Shown: one piece after another, positions 1 to 7,741 of the stretch
How positions within the stretch are numbered: the first letter of the stretch is position 1
Layout: each line of letters opens with the position of its first letter
Assembly: GCA_018712835.1 (NCBI GenBank)
Contig: DVGF01000062.1
Location: 1-46,865 of the forward strand
Length of the DNA: 46,865 bases
From: Candidatus Ventrenecus stercoripullorum
GTDB lineage: Bacteria; Bacillota_I; Bacilli_A; RF39; UBA660
Reading direction: 5' to 3'
Notes under the pieces: model-generated
The model's database searches: none
Told to the model about the DNA's origin: nothing
What the model saw: the letters and a program-made list of their open reading frames with translations, nothing else
Made by a program: the position numbers and the translations under genes

Positions 1-50
1 TCTTCTGTTAGTATCTTTATTACTTTTTCCTTGTTTAATGTTCTTATCAT
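1..50 (-). CDS. 5' end of an unknown gene leaving the window
   Basis: A minus-strand reading frame starts at ATG (position 50, reading down) and is open to the window edge, giving 16 codons beginning MIRTLNKEKVIKIL. A GGTGG Shine-Dalgarno-like stretch lies about 8 bases upstream, and a strong promoter (TTGAAA at 113-108, 17-base spacer, TATAAT at 90-85) points into it. The fragment is too short to name. Its promoter and ribosome site make it likely to be a real gene divergent from the PFOR gene. Confidence 0.5.
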   Translation of the reverse strand, partial: MIRTLNKEKVIKILTE

Positions 51-84
51 TTTAAAACCACCGTATTCCTTATTCTCTATTTCA

Positions 85-113
85 ATTATATAGGAATTGG
101 TGGTTTATTTCAA
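85..113 (-). promoter_or_regulatory. Sigma-A-type promoter for the left-edge gene
   Basis: Minus strand: -35 TTGAAA (113-108), 17-base spacer, -10 TATAAT (90-85). Predicted start near position 78, about 28 bases before the ATG at 50. Confidence 0.6.
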
Positions 114-162
114 ATTTTGCGAATTGAAGAATAAAGGTAAAGACTTTTCGTTAGAAATTTGG

Positions 163-168
163 TACAAT
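163..168 (+). promoter_or_regulatory. -10 element for the PFOR gene
   Basis: TACAAT at 163-168 with only a weak -35 around 140-146. It would start transcription near 175, leaving a leader of about 18 bases that contains AGGATG just before the GTG start at 193. This supports the shorter PFOR start. Confidence 0.4.
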
Positions 169-192
169 TATTGCAGAATAGGATGTGAAAAT

Positions 193-3100
193 GTGAGAAA
201 AATTGTGGATGGAAATACAGCGTGTTCTTCCGTTGCTTATTTGTTTAGTGAGGTTGCTACGATTTATCCGATTACTCCATCTAGTCCAATGGCCAGTAAT
301 ATTGATGCAATGAGTAGTAAAGAGCATTATAATTTGTTTCATGATAAAGTGCATGTTACGGAAATGCAAAGTGAAGCTGGGGCTGCTGGAGCGATGCACG
401 GAGCTTTAATGGCTGGTTCTTTGGCTAGTACTTTTACTGCAAGTCAGGGATTACTTTTAATGATCCCTAATATGTATAAGATTGCTGGTGAATGTTTGCC
501 TGGTGTTATTCATGTGGCTGCTCGTACGGTTGCAACTCATGCTTTGTCTATTTTTGGGGACCACTCTGACGTTTATGCGGCTCGTAGTACTGGCTTTTGT
601 ATGCTTGCTAGTTCTAATGTGGAACAAGCTTATCATTTAGCTGCTGTTGCGCATTTGTCAGCGATTAAAGGTTCTTTACCATTTTTGCATTTCTTTGATG
701 GGTTTCGGACAAGTCATGAACTCAATACAATTGAACCTATTAGTGAGTCAGCTTTGATGTCACTTATTGATAAGAAAAAGTTACAAGAGTTTAAAGATAG
801 GTCTTTAAATGTTGGAAAGTCTGTTCAGTATGGTATGAGTGAGACGGAAGATATTTATTTTCAAAGTGTTGAAGCAAGAAGTGAGCTCTATGAGGAAATG
901 CCTGATATTGTGAATGATTACATGGAGAAGATTAATGAACTTGCTGGAACGAATTATACACCATTTAATTATTATGGAGCAGATAATGCACGAAATGTCA
1001 TTGTAGCGATGGGTTCTGTGTGTGACACGATTAAATTGGTTGTTGATAGTGAGATAAAAAAAGGTAACCCTATTGGAATGATTGAAGTTCATTTGTATCG
1101 ACCTTTTAGTGAAAAATATTTTTTAAGTGTTTTACCTAAGACAGTAGAATGTTTGGCTGTTCTTGATAGAACAAAGGAACAGGGTAGCGGAGAACCATTA
1201 TATTTGGACGTTGTGAATGTTTTAAAGAATACCAATATTCAAGTTGTTGGTGGTCGTTATGGTTTGTCTTCTAAAAATACTACGCCTGATATGATTTATG
1301 CTGTTTATAAAATGTTAGAGGAAAGTCCTAAGAATAATTTTACGATTGGTATTTGTGATGATGTGAATCACACTAGTTTGGATATAACTCCTTATCCTAT
1401 TGATTTAAACGTGAAAGAACTTTTAATTTATGGGTTTGGCTCTGATGGGATGGTGTCTGCTAGTAAAGATATCATGCATATTATGGGCGAGAATGAATAC
1501 GTCCAAGGCTATTTTGAATACGACTCTAAGAAAAGTGGGGGAGTAACAGTTAGTCATTTACGAATTGGGCCAGAAAAAATTGAGGCTCCTTATTATGTGA
1601 CGGATGCTGATTTAACGGTAGTTACGAAAGATGAGTATTTTGAGAAGTATTCTATTTTGGAAAAAGCAAAGGAAAACAGTATTTTGCTTATCAATACTCA
1701 TGATGATAAAAAGTGTTTAGAGAAAATGTCTCTTAGTGATTTGAATATTATTGCTCAGAAGAATTTGAGAGTTTTAACGATTGATGCTGATGACATTGCT
1801 TTAAAACATCATTTGCCTGGTAAGATTAGTAAGATTATGGAAGTTGTGATACTTAGTTTATTAGGGGTAACGGATGCTTTAGAAAAGTTAAATAAATCTA
1901 TTGTAGAACAATTTCTTACTAAGGGAGAAGATGTTGTTAAAAATAATCAAGAAGCAATTAAAGATGCGACTAGTATGGTTCGTAAATTGGCTATTGTTTC
2001 TTCTGATAAGCCTTTAAAGGAAAGGATACCAAAAACTGTTATTGAGAAAATGAATGCAAGACTTGGGGGAGAAGTTTCTGTAGCAGAAGTAAAAGATTAC
2101 CGGGCTGGAGCATTTCCTGGAGGTCTTACGGCATCAGAAAAAAGGCGTGTTTCTGGCTTAGTTTCTAAATGGATACCTGAAAATTGTATTCAATGTGGTA
2201 TGTGTTCGTTTGTCTGTCCTCATGCTGTCATTCGTCCATTCTTAATTAAAGAAGAGAAAGGGTTAGTTGCTTTAGGAGCCGCTAGTTATCATTATATTAT
2301 TAGTGTATCAGAGGCTGATTGTACTGGTTGTGGCTTATGTGTTAAAGTATGTCCTGGTAAGATGGGTAAGAAAGCTCTTACTTTAGGTAGTTATGACGAG
2401 GAAAAGCAAAAGGAAAGCGATCAGTATTTTACATCTTATGAAAATCCAAAAGTTTTTCCGAAGTATACGATTAAAGGTAGTCAATTAGAAAAACCAAGAT
2501 TTGAATTTTCGGGAGCTTGTGCTGGTTGCGGAGAAACTGCTTATATTAAGTTGTTAACTCAGTTATTTGGTGATGAAATTGTTATTGCTAATGCGACCGG
2601 TTGTTCATCTATTTATGGTGGTAGTGCACCATCTACGCCGTATACTATTCCGTGGGCAAATAGTTTATTTGAAGATAATGCTGAGTTTGCTTATGGTATG
2701 TATTTGTCTTATAAAAATAAACGGCTTAGAATTCTTGAAGTTATGGATCAAAGTAAAAATTCTGTTTCTAGTGATGTAGCAGAGTTGTATCAAGAATATT
2801 TGGATAATCAAGATAATTTTGAAAAAACAAAAGAAATTGAAGAAAAACTTAGTCAAAGTGTTATTCCTAATGAACTTAAAGATTTACTTTCTTATATTCC
2901 ATTCCGAACTGTTTGGGCTATTGGTGGAGATGGCTGGGCTTATGATATTGGTTTTGGTGGAATTGATCATGTTTTATCCAGTGAAGAAAATATTAAGGTG
3001 TTAGTTTTAGATACAGAAGTATACTCTAATACGGGTGGTCAAATGAGTAAATCTAGTCATATTGGGGCAGTTGCTGAGTTTGCTGATTTAGGGAAACGTT

Positions 3101-3540
3101 CTCATAAGAAAGATTTATTCCGGATTGCTATGAGTTATCCTAATTGTTATGTAGCTAGTGTTTCTTTAGGGGCTAATATGATGCAGACTTTGAAAGTATT
3201 TAAAGAAGCAAGTGAACATAAAGGTCCAAGTATTATTATTGCTTATGCTCCTTGTATTGAACATGGAATAAAGGGCGGGATGAGTTGTACGAATGAAGAG
3301 CAAAAATTAGCAGTAGATGTAGGATATACGATTTTGATGCGTTATAAACCAGAAGAAGAGAAATTATATATCGACTCAAAAACTCCTGATTTTTCAAGAT
3401 ATCATGAATTTTTGGAAAGAGAAGTTCGTTATAGGGCATTGTCTATGAAAGATAGTGATTTAGCTAAAGAGTTGTTAGAAGAAAATAGAAATGCTGCGAT
3501 GAAAAGATATCATTATTATGAAAATTTGGGGAAAGAATAA
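193..3540 (+). CDS. nifJ: Pyruvate:ferredoxin (flavodoxin) oxidoreductase
   Basis: Single-chain PFOR, about 1,115 aa (family usually near 1,170). It oxidatively decarboxylates pyruvate to acetyl-CoA and CO2 in the cytoplasm and passes electrons to ferredoxin, the standard anaerobic route. The N-terminal domain has the IYPITPSSPMA motif. Two 4Fe-4S ferredoxin motifs follow (CIQCGMCSFVCPHA, then CTGCGLCVKVCPGK), then the proximal-cluster CAGCGET, the thiamine-diphosphate site GDGWAYDIGFGG and NTGGQMSK. The frame is open from 97, but homology begins at the GTG at 193 (VRKIVDGNTA). That start has AGGATG upstream and sits after a -10 element, so 193 is preferred. The gene is monocistronic, with a terminator directly after the stop. 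The family assignment is certain. Confidence 0.97.
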   Translation: MRKIVDGNTACSSVAYLFSEVATIYPITPSSPMASNIDAMSSKEHYNLFHDKVHVTEMQSEAGAAGAMHGALMAGSLASTFTASQGLLLMIPNMYKIAGECLPGVIHVAARTVATHALSIFGDHSDVYAARSTGFCMLASSNVEQAYHLAAVAHLSAIKGSLPFLHFFDGFRTSHELNTIEPISESALMSLIDKKKLQEFKDRSLNVGKSVQYGMSETEDIYFQSVEARSELYEEMPDIVNDYMEKINELAGTNYTPFNYYGADNARNVIVAMGSVCDTIKLVVDSEIKKGNPIGMIEVHLYRPFSEKYFLSVLPKTVECLAVLDRTKEQGSGEPLYLDVVNVLKNTNIQVVGGRYGLSSKNTTPDMIYAVYKMLEESPKNNFTIGICDDVNHTSLDITPYPIDLNVKELLIYGFGSDGMVSASKDIMHIMGENEYVQGYFEYDSKKSGGVTVSHLRIGPEKIEAPYYVTDADLTVVTKDEYFEKYSILEKAKENSILLINTHDDKKCLEKMSLSDLNIIAQKNLRVLTIDADDIALKHHLPGKISKIMEVVILSLLGVTDALEKLNKSIVEQFLTKGEDVVKNNQEAIKDATSMVRKLAIVSSDKPLKERIPKTVIEKMNARLGGEVSVAEVKDYRAGAFPGGLTASEKRRVSGLVSKWIPENCIQCGMCSFVCPHAVIRPFLIKEEKGLVALGAASYHYIISVSEADCTGCGLCVKVCPGKMGKKALTLGSYDEEKQKESDQYFTSYENPKVFPKYTIKGSQLEKPRFEFSGACAGCGETAYIKLLTQLFGDEIVIANATGCSSIYGGSAPSTPYTIPWANSLFEDNAEFAYGMYLSYKNKRLRILEVMDQSKNSVSSDVAELYQEYLDNQDNFEKTKEIEEKLSQSVIPNELKDLLSYIPFRTVWAIGGDGWAYDIGFGGIDHVLSSEENIKVLVLDTEVYSNTGGQMSKSSHIGAVAEFADLGKRSHKKDLFRIAMSYPNCYVASVSLGANMMQTLKVFKEASEHKGPSIIIAYAPCIEHGIKGGMSCTNEEQKLAVDVGYTILMRYKPEEEKLYIDSKTPDFSRYHEFLEREVRYRALSMKDSDLAKELLEENRNAAMKRYHYYENLGKE

Positions 3541-3541
3541 G

Positions 3542-3568
3542 GAAAAAGTTTTATGCTTTTTCTTTTTT
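3542..3568 (+). terminator. Intrinsic terminator after PFOR
   Basis: Stem GAAAAAG (3542-3548) and CTTTTTC (3556-3562), 7-base loop, followed by six T. It begins two bases after the nifJ stop. Confidence 0.8.
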
Positions 3569-3599
3569 GTGTTATACTATGTTCGGGAGTGAAGTGAAT

Positions 3600-4193
3600 A
3601 TGAAATTTTTAAAATACTTTTTTGTTGTATTATGTACTAGTTTTCTTTTTATGGGAAATGTTTTTGCTGCAGTTGAGTCTGAAACATTGAGTGAAGTTTG
3701 TGAAAGTGAAGATCTTACTTGTGACTTTACGGAAAAAGATACCAGTGGTAACAGAAACATTTATGTTTTCCGAGGAGATGGATGTAGTTATTGTCAAAGA
3801 CTTTTAACTTATTTAGCAAGTATTTATGACGATTATAGTGATGAGGTTAATATCGTGATTTATGAAGTTACTGGCAATCGTGATAATATGAATTTATATG
3901 AAGATGTTGCTGCTAAGTTTGGAGATGAAGTACAAGGATATCCATATATGGTAATTGGAGAAGAAGTCTTTAACGGATATACTTCTAGTTATGATAGTGA
4001 TATTGTGGCTGCTATTGAAGATTTGATTAGTGCAGAAACTCCTTATGATGTTGTAGAAGAAGTAAATAGTGGAAATACAGATGTTGTAGAAGAAGAGTCT
4101 AATTCTACTGCAGTTGTTATTACTTTCATTTTTGCAGCAGTTGTGATTGTCCTAGTATTTATGGGATATCGCTTAAAAAATATTAAAAAATAA
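3600..4193 (+). CDS. Membrane-anchored extracytoplasmic thioredoxin-like protein
   Basis: Protein of 197 aa with an N-terminal signal/anchor (MKFLKYFFVVLCTSFLFMG, then AVES), a thioredoxin-like domain with the redox motif CSYC at about residues 57-60, a cis-proline region (QGYPYMVIGEE), and one C-terminal membrane helix followed by a basic tail (RLKNIKK). It is probably exported and tethered by its C-terminus, acting in disulfide chemistry outside the cell. The start is ATG 3600 (GGGAGTG ribosome site); the frame opens at 3567 but that is inside the promoter region (TATACT near 3573). A CcdA-TlpA fusion at 31838-33028 could supply electrons to it; that link is inference. Confidence 0.75.
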   Translation: MKFLKYFFVVLCTSFLFMGNVFAAVESETLSEVCESEDLTCDFTEKDTSGNRNIYVFRGDGCSYCQRLLTYLASIYDDYSDEVNIVIYEVTGNRDNMNLYEDVAAKFGDEVQGYPYMVIGEEVFNGYTSSYDSDIVAAIEDLISAETPYDVVEEVNSGNTDVVEEESNSTAVVITFIFAAVVIVLVFMGYRLKNIKK

Positions 4194-4215
4194 ACATGAA
4201 ATTTCCCTTAAAATG

Positions 4216-4224
4216 TGGTATAAT
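4216..4224 (+). promoter_or_regulatory. Extended -10 promoter for the CarD-like gene
   Basis: TGGTATAAT: a consensus TATAAT (4219-4224) with the extended -10 TG. No good -35 is seen. The start is expected near 4231, upstream of the hairpin at 4242-4277. Confidence 0.6.
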
Positions 4225-4241
4225 ACTATTACAACGAGTAG

Positions 4242-4277
4242 CTATTCAATGCGTAAAACCGGTTGAATAGTTTTTTT
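4242..4277 (+). promoter_or_regulatory. Terminator-like hairpin in the CarD leader
   Basis: CTATTCAA (4242-4249) pairs with TTGAATAG (4263-4270) and is followed by seven T. It has the form of an intrinsic terminator but lies between the apparent promoter (4219-4224) and the GTG start at 4298. It could be an attenuator for the CarD-like gene, or simply the terminator of the upstream thioredoxin gene with imperfect readthrough. Confidence 0.55.
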
Positions 4278-4297
4278 GTATCATGGGAGGGTTTATA

Positions 4298-4783
4298 GTG
4301 AAAAATGTTGGTGATTATATTGTATATCAAAAAGATGTTTGTAAGATTGTTGATCGAAAAGAAAATGCTTTTTCTCATCTAGATTGTTATTCTTTAATTC
4401 CTGTTCGAGATGAAAGTTTAAAATTAAGTGTGCCGGTTACAAATTCGAATATTCGTGATTTAATGAGTCAAGAAGATATAGAAAATCTTATTGTAGAAAT
4501 ACCTTCGATACCGCTTATTGATTTGGATGATAAGCAATTAGAAAATGAATATAAAAGATTACTTAGTTTAGGAACGCCTAAAGATTTAATTCAAATTATT
4601 CGGACGACCTACATGAGAAATCAAAAAAGAATTGAACATAATAAAAAAACGAGTGATAAAGATAGTCGTTATTTTGAATTAGCAGAGACATATCTTTATT
4701 ATGAAATTGCTACGGTTATGGGTATGAGTTTTGAAGAAGCTAAGGAATATGTTTTTCAAAAAGTTCATAATGAAATTTCATAA
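4298..4783 (+). CDS. CarD/CdnL/TRCF-type transcription regulator
   Basis: Protein of 161 aa. The N-terminus (KNVGDYIVYQKDVCKIVDR, with SYSLIPV-like strands following) has the form of the CarD/CdnL RNA-polymerase-interacting domain, and the helical C-terminal half contains an acidic/basic pattern (ELAETYLYYEIATVMGMSF) typical of this family. Such proteins bind the RNA polymerase beta subunit and stabilise open promoter complexes. The start chosen is GTG 4298, eight bases after GGGAGGG; an ATG at 4283 overlaps that ribosome site. Its leader contains a terminator-like hairpin, which suggests regulated expression. Confidence 0.75.
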   Translation: MKNVGDYIVYQKDVCKIVDRKENAFSHLDCYSLIPVRDESLKLSVPVTNSNIRDLMSQEDIENLIVEIPSIPLIDLDDKQLENEYKRLLSLGTPKDLIQIIRTTYMRNQKRIEHNKKTSDKDSRYFELAETYLYYEIATVMGMSFEEAKEYVFQKVHNEIS

Positions 4784-4786
4784 GTT

Positions 4787-4815
4787 TTGACATGCTATTT
4801 TGTTTTTTGTATAAT
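4787..4815 (+). promoter_or_regulatory. Near-consensus sigma-A promoter
   Basis: TTGACA (4787-4792), 17-base spacer, TATAAT (4810-4815). It drives the gene starting at 4844. A short hairpin (TCCCT/AGGGGA, 4819-4836) right at the expected transcript start overlaps the ribosome site AGAGGGGA. Confidence 0.85.
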
Positions 4816-4843
4816 AATTCCCTGTAAAAGAGGGGATTTTTCT

Positions 4844-5713
4844 ATGAATCTAACAAAGTTATTTGAAAAAGAAATGGCGGAGTTACAAATATATGAGCCT
4901 TTTGAGATTGCTAGGTATTTCTATATTAGAACTGGTCAATTATTTGAATATCATCCTTTTTATAGTTATCTTGATCAAGAAAAGCAGGATTGTATTAATA
5001 AAGAAAGAAAAGATATTTTTTGTATTCAAGATTTTTATGTTACTTGTTTTAGTTGGTCACAGCTTTATGTAGATTTATTAGCATATTTTGGGATTTATGC
5101 GGAACAGGTTTCTAGTGTACATCATTGTTTTGTTTTGATTCCATTAGACGATATGTACATACAGGCTGATTTGATGGCTCAATCTTTTGATTTTTATCGA
5201 ACTAAGTTATGGTTAAATACAAGGGACTATACTAGTAAGATGGCTGATTTTAAGTTGCAATTATGGGAGGCTGATCATAAAATTATGGCTCGTTATTCTA
5301 TTCGGATGGAAGCAGTTTTATCCATGATAAGAAAAGAACTAGCGAGTTATAGTCACAATGATGATGAATTGCTTTCTAATTCTTTTGAAGCGATCTCTTG
5401 TCTTTTGAAATATCATTCTTTTGGTCATGTTACTGGTAAGAAGTTTTTGCGTAAAACAGCGGATTATTTTGCAGATAATTTGTATTCTGAATATGGTGGA
5501 TTGGGTACTTTTTATGATATTTCCAATCAACAAAGAATTGATATTTTTAGCTACTATAGGCCTAGTGATGTGACAAAGCAAGAGCTTTATCGTTTTGATA
5601 TTAGTGAAGATGGGACAATGAAGCTTGTGCGAACGAATAAAAAAGAAATAAGCGATTATTATCATACAATGAATACAGATCAGGGAGATTATTTTAGATC
5701 TATTATTTATTAA
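4844..5713 (+). CDS. Unknown protein, possible transglutaminase-like fold
   Basis: Protein of 289 aa with no certain family. The middle has a spacing reminiscent of the transglutaminase/papain-like core: a Cys in VTCFSWSQ (about residue 68) at the head of a helix, His in SVHHCFVLI (about 93/94) and Asp in YIQADLM (about 109), with strands between. No signal peptide or membrane helix is seen, so it is probably cytoplasmic. The start at ATG 4844 is fixed by the promoter at 4787-4815 and AGAGGGGA; the upstream extension to 4787 overlaps the promoter. Enzymatic activity is inference only; the C-terminal 170 residues are unrecognised. Confidence 0.55.
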   Translation: MNLTKLFEKEMAELQIYEPFEIARYFYIRTGQLFEYHPFYSYLDQEKQDCINKERKDIFCIQDFYVTCFSWSQLYVDLLAYFGIYAEQVSSVHHCFVLIPLDDMYIQADLMAQSFDFYRTKLWLNTRDYTSKMADFKLQLWEADHKIMARYSIRMEAVLSMIRKELASYSHNDDELLSNSFEAISCLLKYHSFGHVTGKKFLRKTADYFADNLYSEYGGLGTFYDISNQQRIDIFSYYRPSDVTKQELYRFDISEDGTMKLVRTNKKEISDYYHTMNTDQGDYFRSIIY

Positions 5714-5740
5714 TTCCCAATAATTACCGTTCATTTGTTC

Positions 5741-5769
5741 GTGACATTTTTATCGAACTATTGTATACT
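5741..5769 (+). promoter_or_regulatory. Promoter of the radical SAM/DUF4130/chaperonin operon
   Basis: GTGACA (5741-5746), 17-base spacer, TATACT (5764-5769). The predicted start is near 5776, so the leader is very short and the ATG at 5788 rather than 5761 must be used. Confidence 0.65.
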
Positions 5770-5787
5770 ATTATTGGTGATGATTTG

Positions 5788-7002
5788 ATGACATTAAAAG
5801 AGAAACTTGAAATCTTAGCCGACAGCGCTAAGTATGATGCATCTTGTTCTTCTAGTGGGAGTGCAAGGCAAAATAAAGGTGGAGTAGGGAATACTTCGAT
5901 TTCGGGGATTTGTCATTCTTTTTCTAGTGATGGAAGGTGTATTTCTTTACTTAAAATTTTGATGACAAATTGTTGTATTTTTGATTGTAAATATTGTGTG
6001 AATCGCAGGAGTAATCATGTCAAGAGGGCAATGTTTACTCCTTTAGAGATTGCTAGTTTGACAATGAATTTTTATAAAAGAAATTATATTGAAGGTTTGT
6101 TTTTGTCTTCGGGAATTATTAGAGACCCTGATTATACGATGGAGAAAATGATAGAAGCGATTTCTTTGTTACGTTATAAGTATCATTTTCATGGTTATAT
6201 TCATGCAAAAGTAATACCGGGTGTCAGCCCTATTTTAGTACAGAAATTAGGAAGTTTAGTAGACCGGTTAAGTGCTAATATTGAGCTTCCGACGGAGAAT
6301 GGTCTTAAGCTTCTTGCTCCGGATAAGAACAGTGATAAAGTGATAAGCATTATGAAGTTTGTACGTGAAAAGCGAAGTAAACAGTTTACACCTGCTGGAC
6401 AAAGTACTCAGATGATTATTGGGGCAACGGGTGAAAGTGATTATGATATTATGTCCTGTAGCAATCATCTTTATCAAAAATATCAATTAAAAAGAGTGTT
6501 TTATTCGGCCTATATTTCGGTTAATAAAGATAAGATGTTACCTAGTTTGAAAGTGCCACCTTTAAAAAGGGAGAATCGTCTTTATCAAGCGGATTTTCTT
6601 TTAAGATTTTATCCGTTTCAAGTGGATGATTTGTTGACACGTGAAAATCCTAATTTTAATGTTTTAGTAGATCCTAAGGCGGATTGGGCTTTGAGGCATT
6701 TGAATGAATTTCCAAAAGAAATTAATAAAGCATCTTATTATGAATTGTTGAAGGTTCCTGGAATTGGTCCGACATCGGCTAAAAAAATTGTTTCTTCACG
6801 ACGTTATTTTACTATTCATTTTTCTGATTTGAAAAAGATGGGGATTTCTTTGAAAAGAGCTAAGTATTTTATTTTGTGTGATGGTAAATATTTTGCAAAT
6901 CCTTCTTGTTTTCAAAAAGATTTTATTACTCATAATTTGGTTTTAGAAGATAGGAGTGGGAGTAGTTCTATGGCTACTCAGTTAAGTTTGTTTCATGAAT
7001 AA
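5788..7002 (+). CDS. Putative DNA modification/repair radical SAM protein (TIGR03916 type)
   Basis: Protein of 404 aa. After a Cys/Ser-rich N-terminus (DASCSSSGSARQNKGG) comes the radical SAM cluster motif CIFDCKYC (C-x3-C-x2-C), a TIM-barrel region (GLFLSSGII, NIELPTENGLKLLAPDK), and a C-terminal helix-hairpin-helix (ASYYELLKVPGIGPTSAKK) that suggests DNA contact. This order matches the family annotated as a radical SAM protein linked to a UDG-like partner, whose reaction is not established. The next gene starts 8 bases before its stop and is the usual partner (DUF4130). The start is set by the promoter at 5741-5769. The family is confident; the biochemical role is unknown. Confidence 0.88.
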   Translation: MTLKEKLEILADSAKYDASCSSSGSARQNKGGVGNTSISGICHSFSSDGRCISLLKILMTNCCIFDCKYCVNRRSNHVKRAMFTPLEIASLTMNFYKRNYIEGLFLSSGIIRDPDYTMEKMIEAISLLRYKYHFHGYIHAKVIPGVSPILVQKLGSLVDRLSANIELPTENGLKLLAPDKNSDKVISIMKFVREKRSKQFTPAGQSTQMIIGATGESDYDIMSCSNHLYQKYQLKRVFYSAYISVNKDKMLPSLKVPPLKRENRLYQADFLLRFYPFQVDDLLTRENPNFNVLVDPKADWALRHLNEFPKEINKASYYELLKVPGIGPTSAKKIVSSRRYFTIHFSDLKKMGISLKRAKYFILCDGKYFANPSCFQKDFITHNLVLEDRSGSSSMATQLSLFHE

Positions 7003-7741
7003 TAGTGAGTCAACTTATTTATATGACGGGACATGGGATGGGCTTTTGACACTTATTTTTTGGCTTTTTTCAAAACGAATAAAACCTTTTGGGATAAAAG
7101 TGGAAGAACAGTATGAAGAAAACTTGCTTTATCCAGCCATTAAGCCAATGATTGCTAGTGATTTTTCTTTTTCTAGAAAGAAGGTTTCCAATAATATATG
7201 GCGTATTCTTTTTCTTGTTTTTTTAACAGAGGAAAGTGATAAGGAATTAGTGATTTATTATGTTTTATTGAATGATTTTAAATATGGTAATGAGGTTATT
7301 TTTAGACGGAATTTGAATTGTGTAAATAAAGCATTAAAGTATTCTAGAAAAGTATCTCATGAAGCACATAAGTGGAAAGGTTTTTTACGGTTTTCTAAAA
7401 TGAAAGGAAATATTTATTATGCTAAGTTTCATGCTGATGTGAATATTTTGGGGATTTTGGCAAATCATTTTGTGAAGCGACTGGCTAATGAATATTGGGT
7501 AATTCAGGATGTTGGAAGAAATATTTTATGTTTGTATGATAAACGGGAAGTCACTTTTTGTTATGGAGAGGATATTCATTTGCAAATTCATAAAGATGAG
7601 GATGAAAGGGAAATGGAGGAGTTATGGCGCGTCTTTTTTCAGACAATTGCGATTAAAGAACGAAAGAATTTACGATGTCAGCAGAGTTTTATGCCTAAAA
7701 AGTATTGGCAAGATATGTTAGAAATGGAGGATATGGTATGA
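6995..7741 (+). CDS. DUF4130 (TIGR03915) DNA-metabolism protein
   Basis: Protein of 248 aa. It begins with the typical YDGTWDGLLTLIF, and has the EAHKWKGFLRFSKM block, YYAKFHADVNILGILANHF, and the C-terminal LWRVFFQTIAIKERKN with MPKKYW. These are the hallmarks of the DUF4130 family that travels with the radical SAM protein just upstream; in other genomes it can be fused to a UDG-like domain, which is absent here. Its start overlaps the upstream stop by 8 bases and its own TGA overlaps the next ATG (ATGA), so the three genes are translationally coupled. It is thought to act on DNA but the reaction is unknown. Confidence 0.85.
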   Translation: MNNSESTYLYDGTWDGLLTLIFWLFSKRIKPFGIKVEEQYEENLLYPAIKPMIASDFSFSRKKVSNNIWRILFLVFLTEESDKELVIYYVLLNDFKYGNEVIFRRNLNCVNKALKYSRKVSHEAHKWKGFLRFSKMKGNIYYAKFHADVNILGILANHFVKRLANEYWVIQDVGRNILCLYDKREVTFCYGEDIHLQIHKDEDEREMEELWRVFFQTIAIKERKNLRCQQSFMPKKYWQDMLEMEDMV

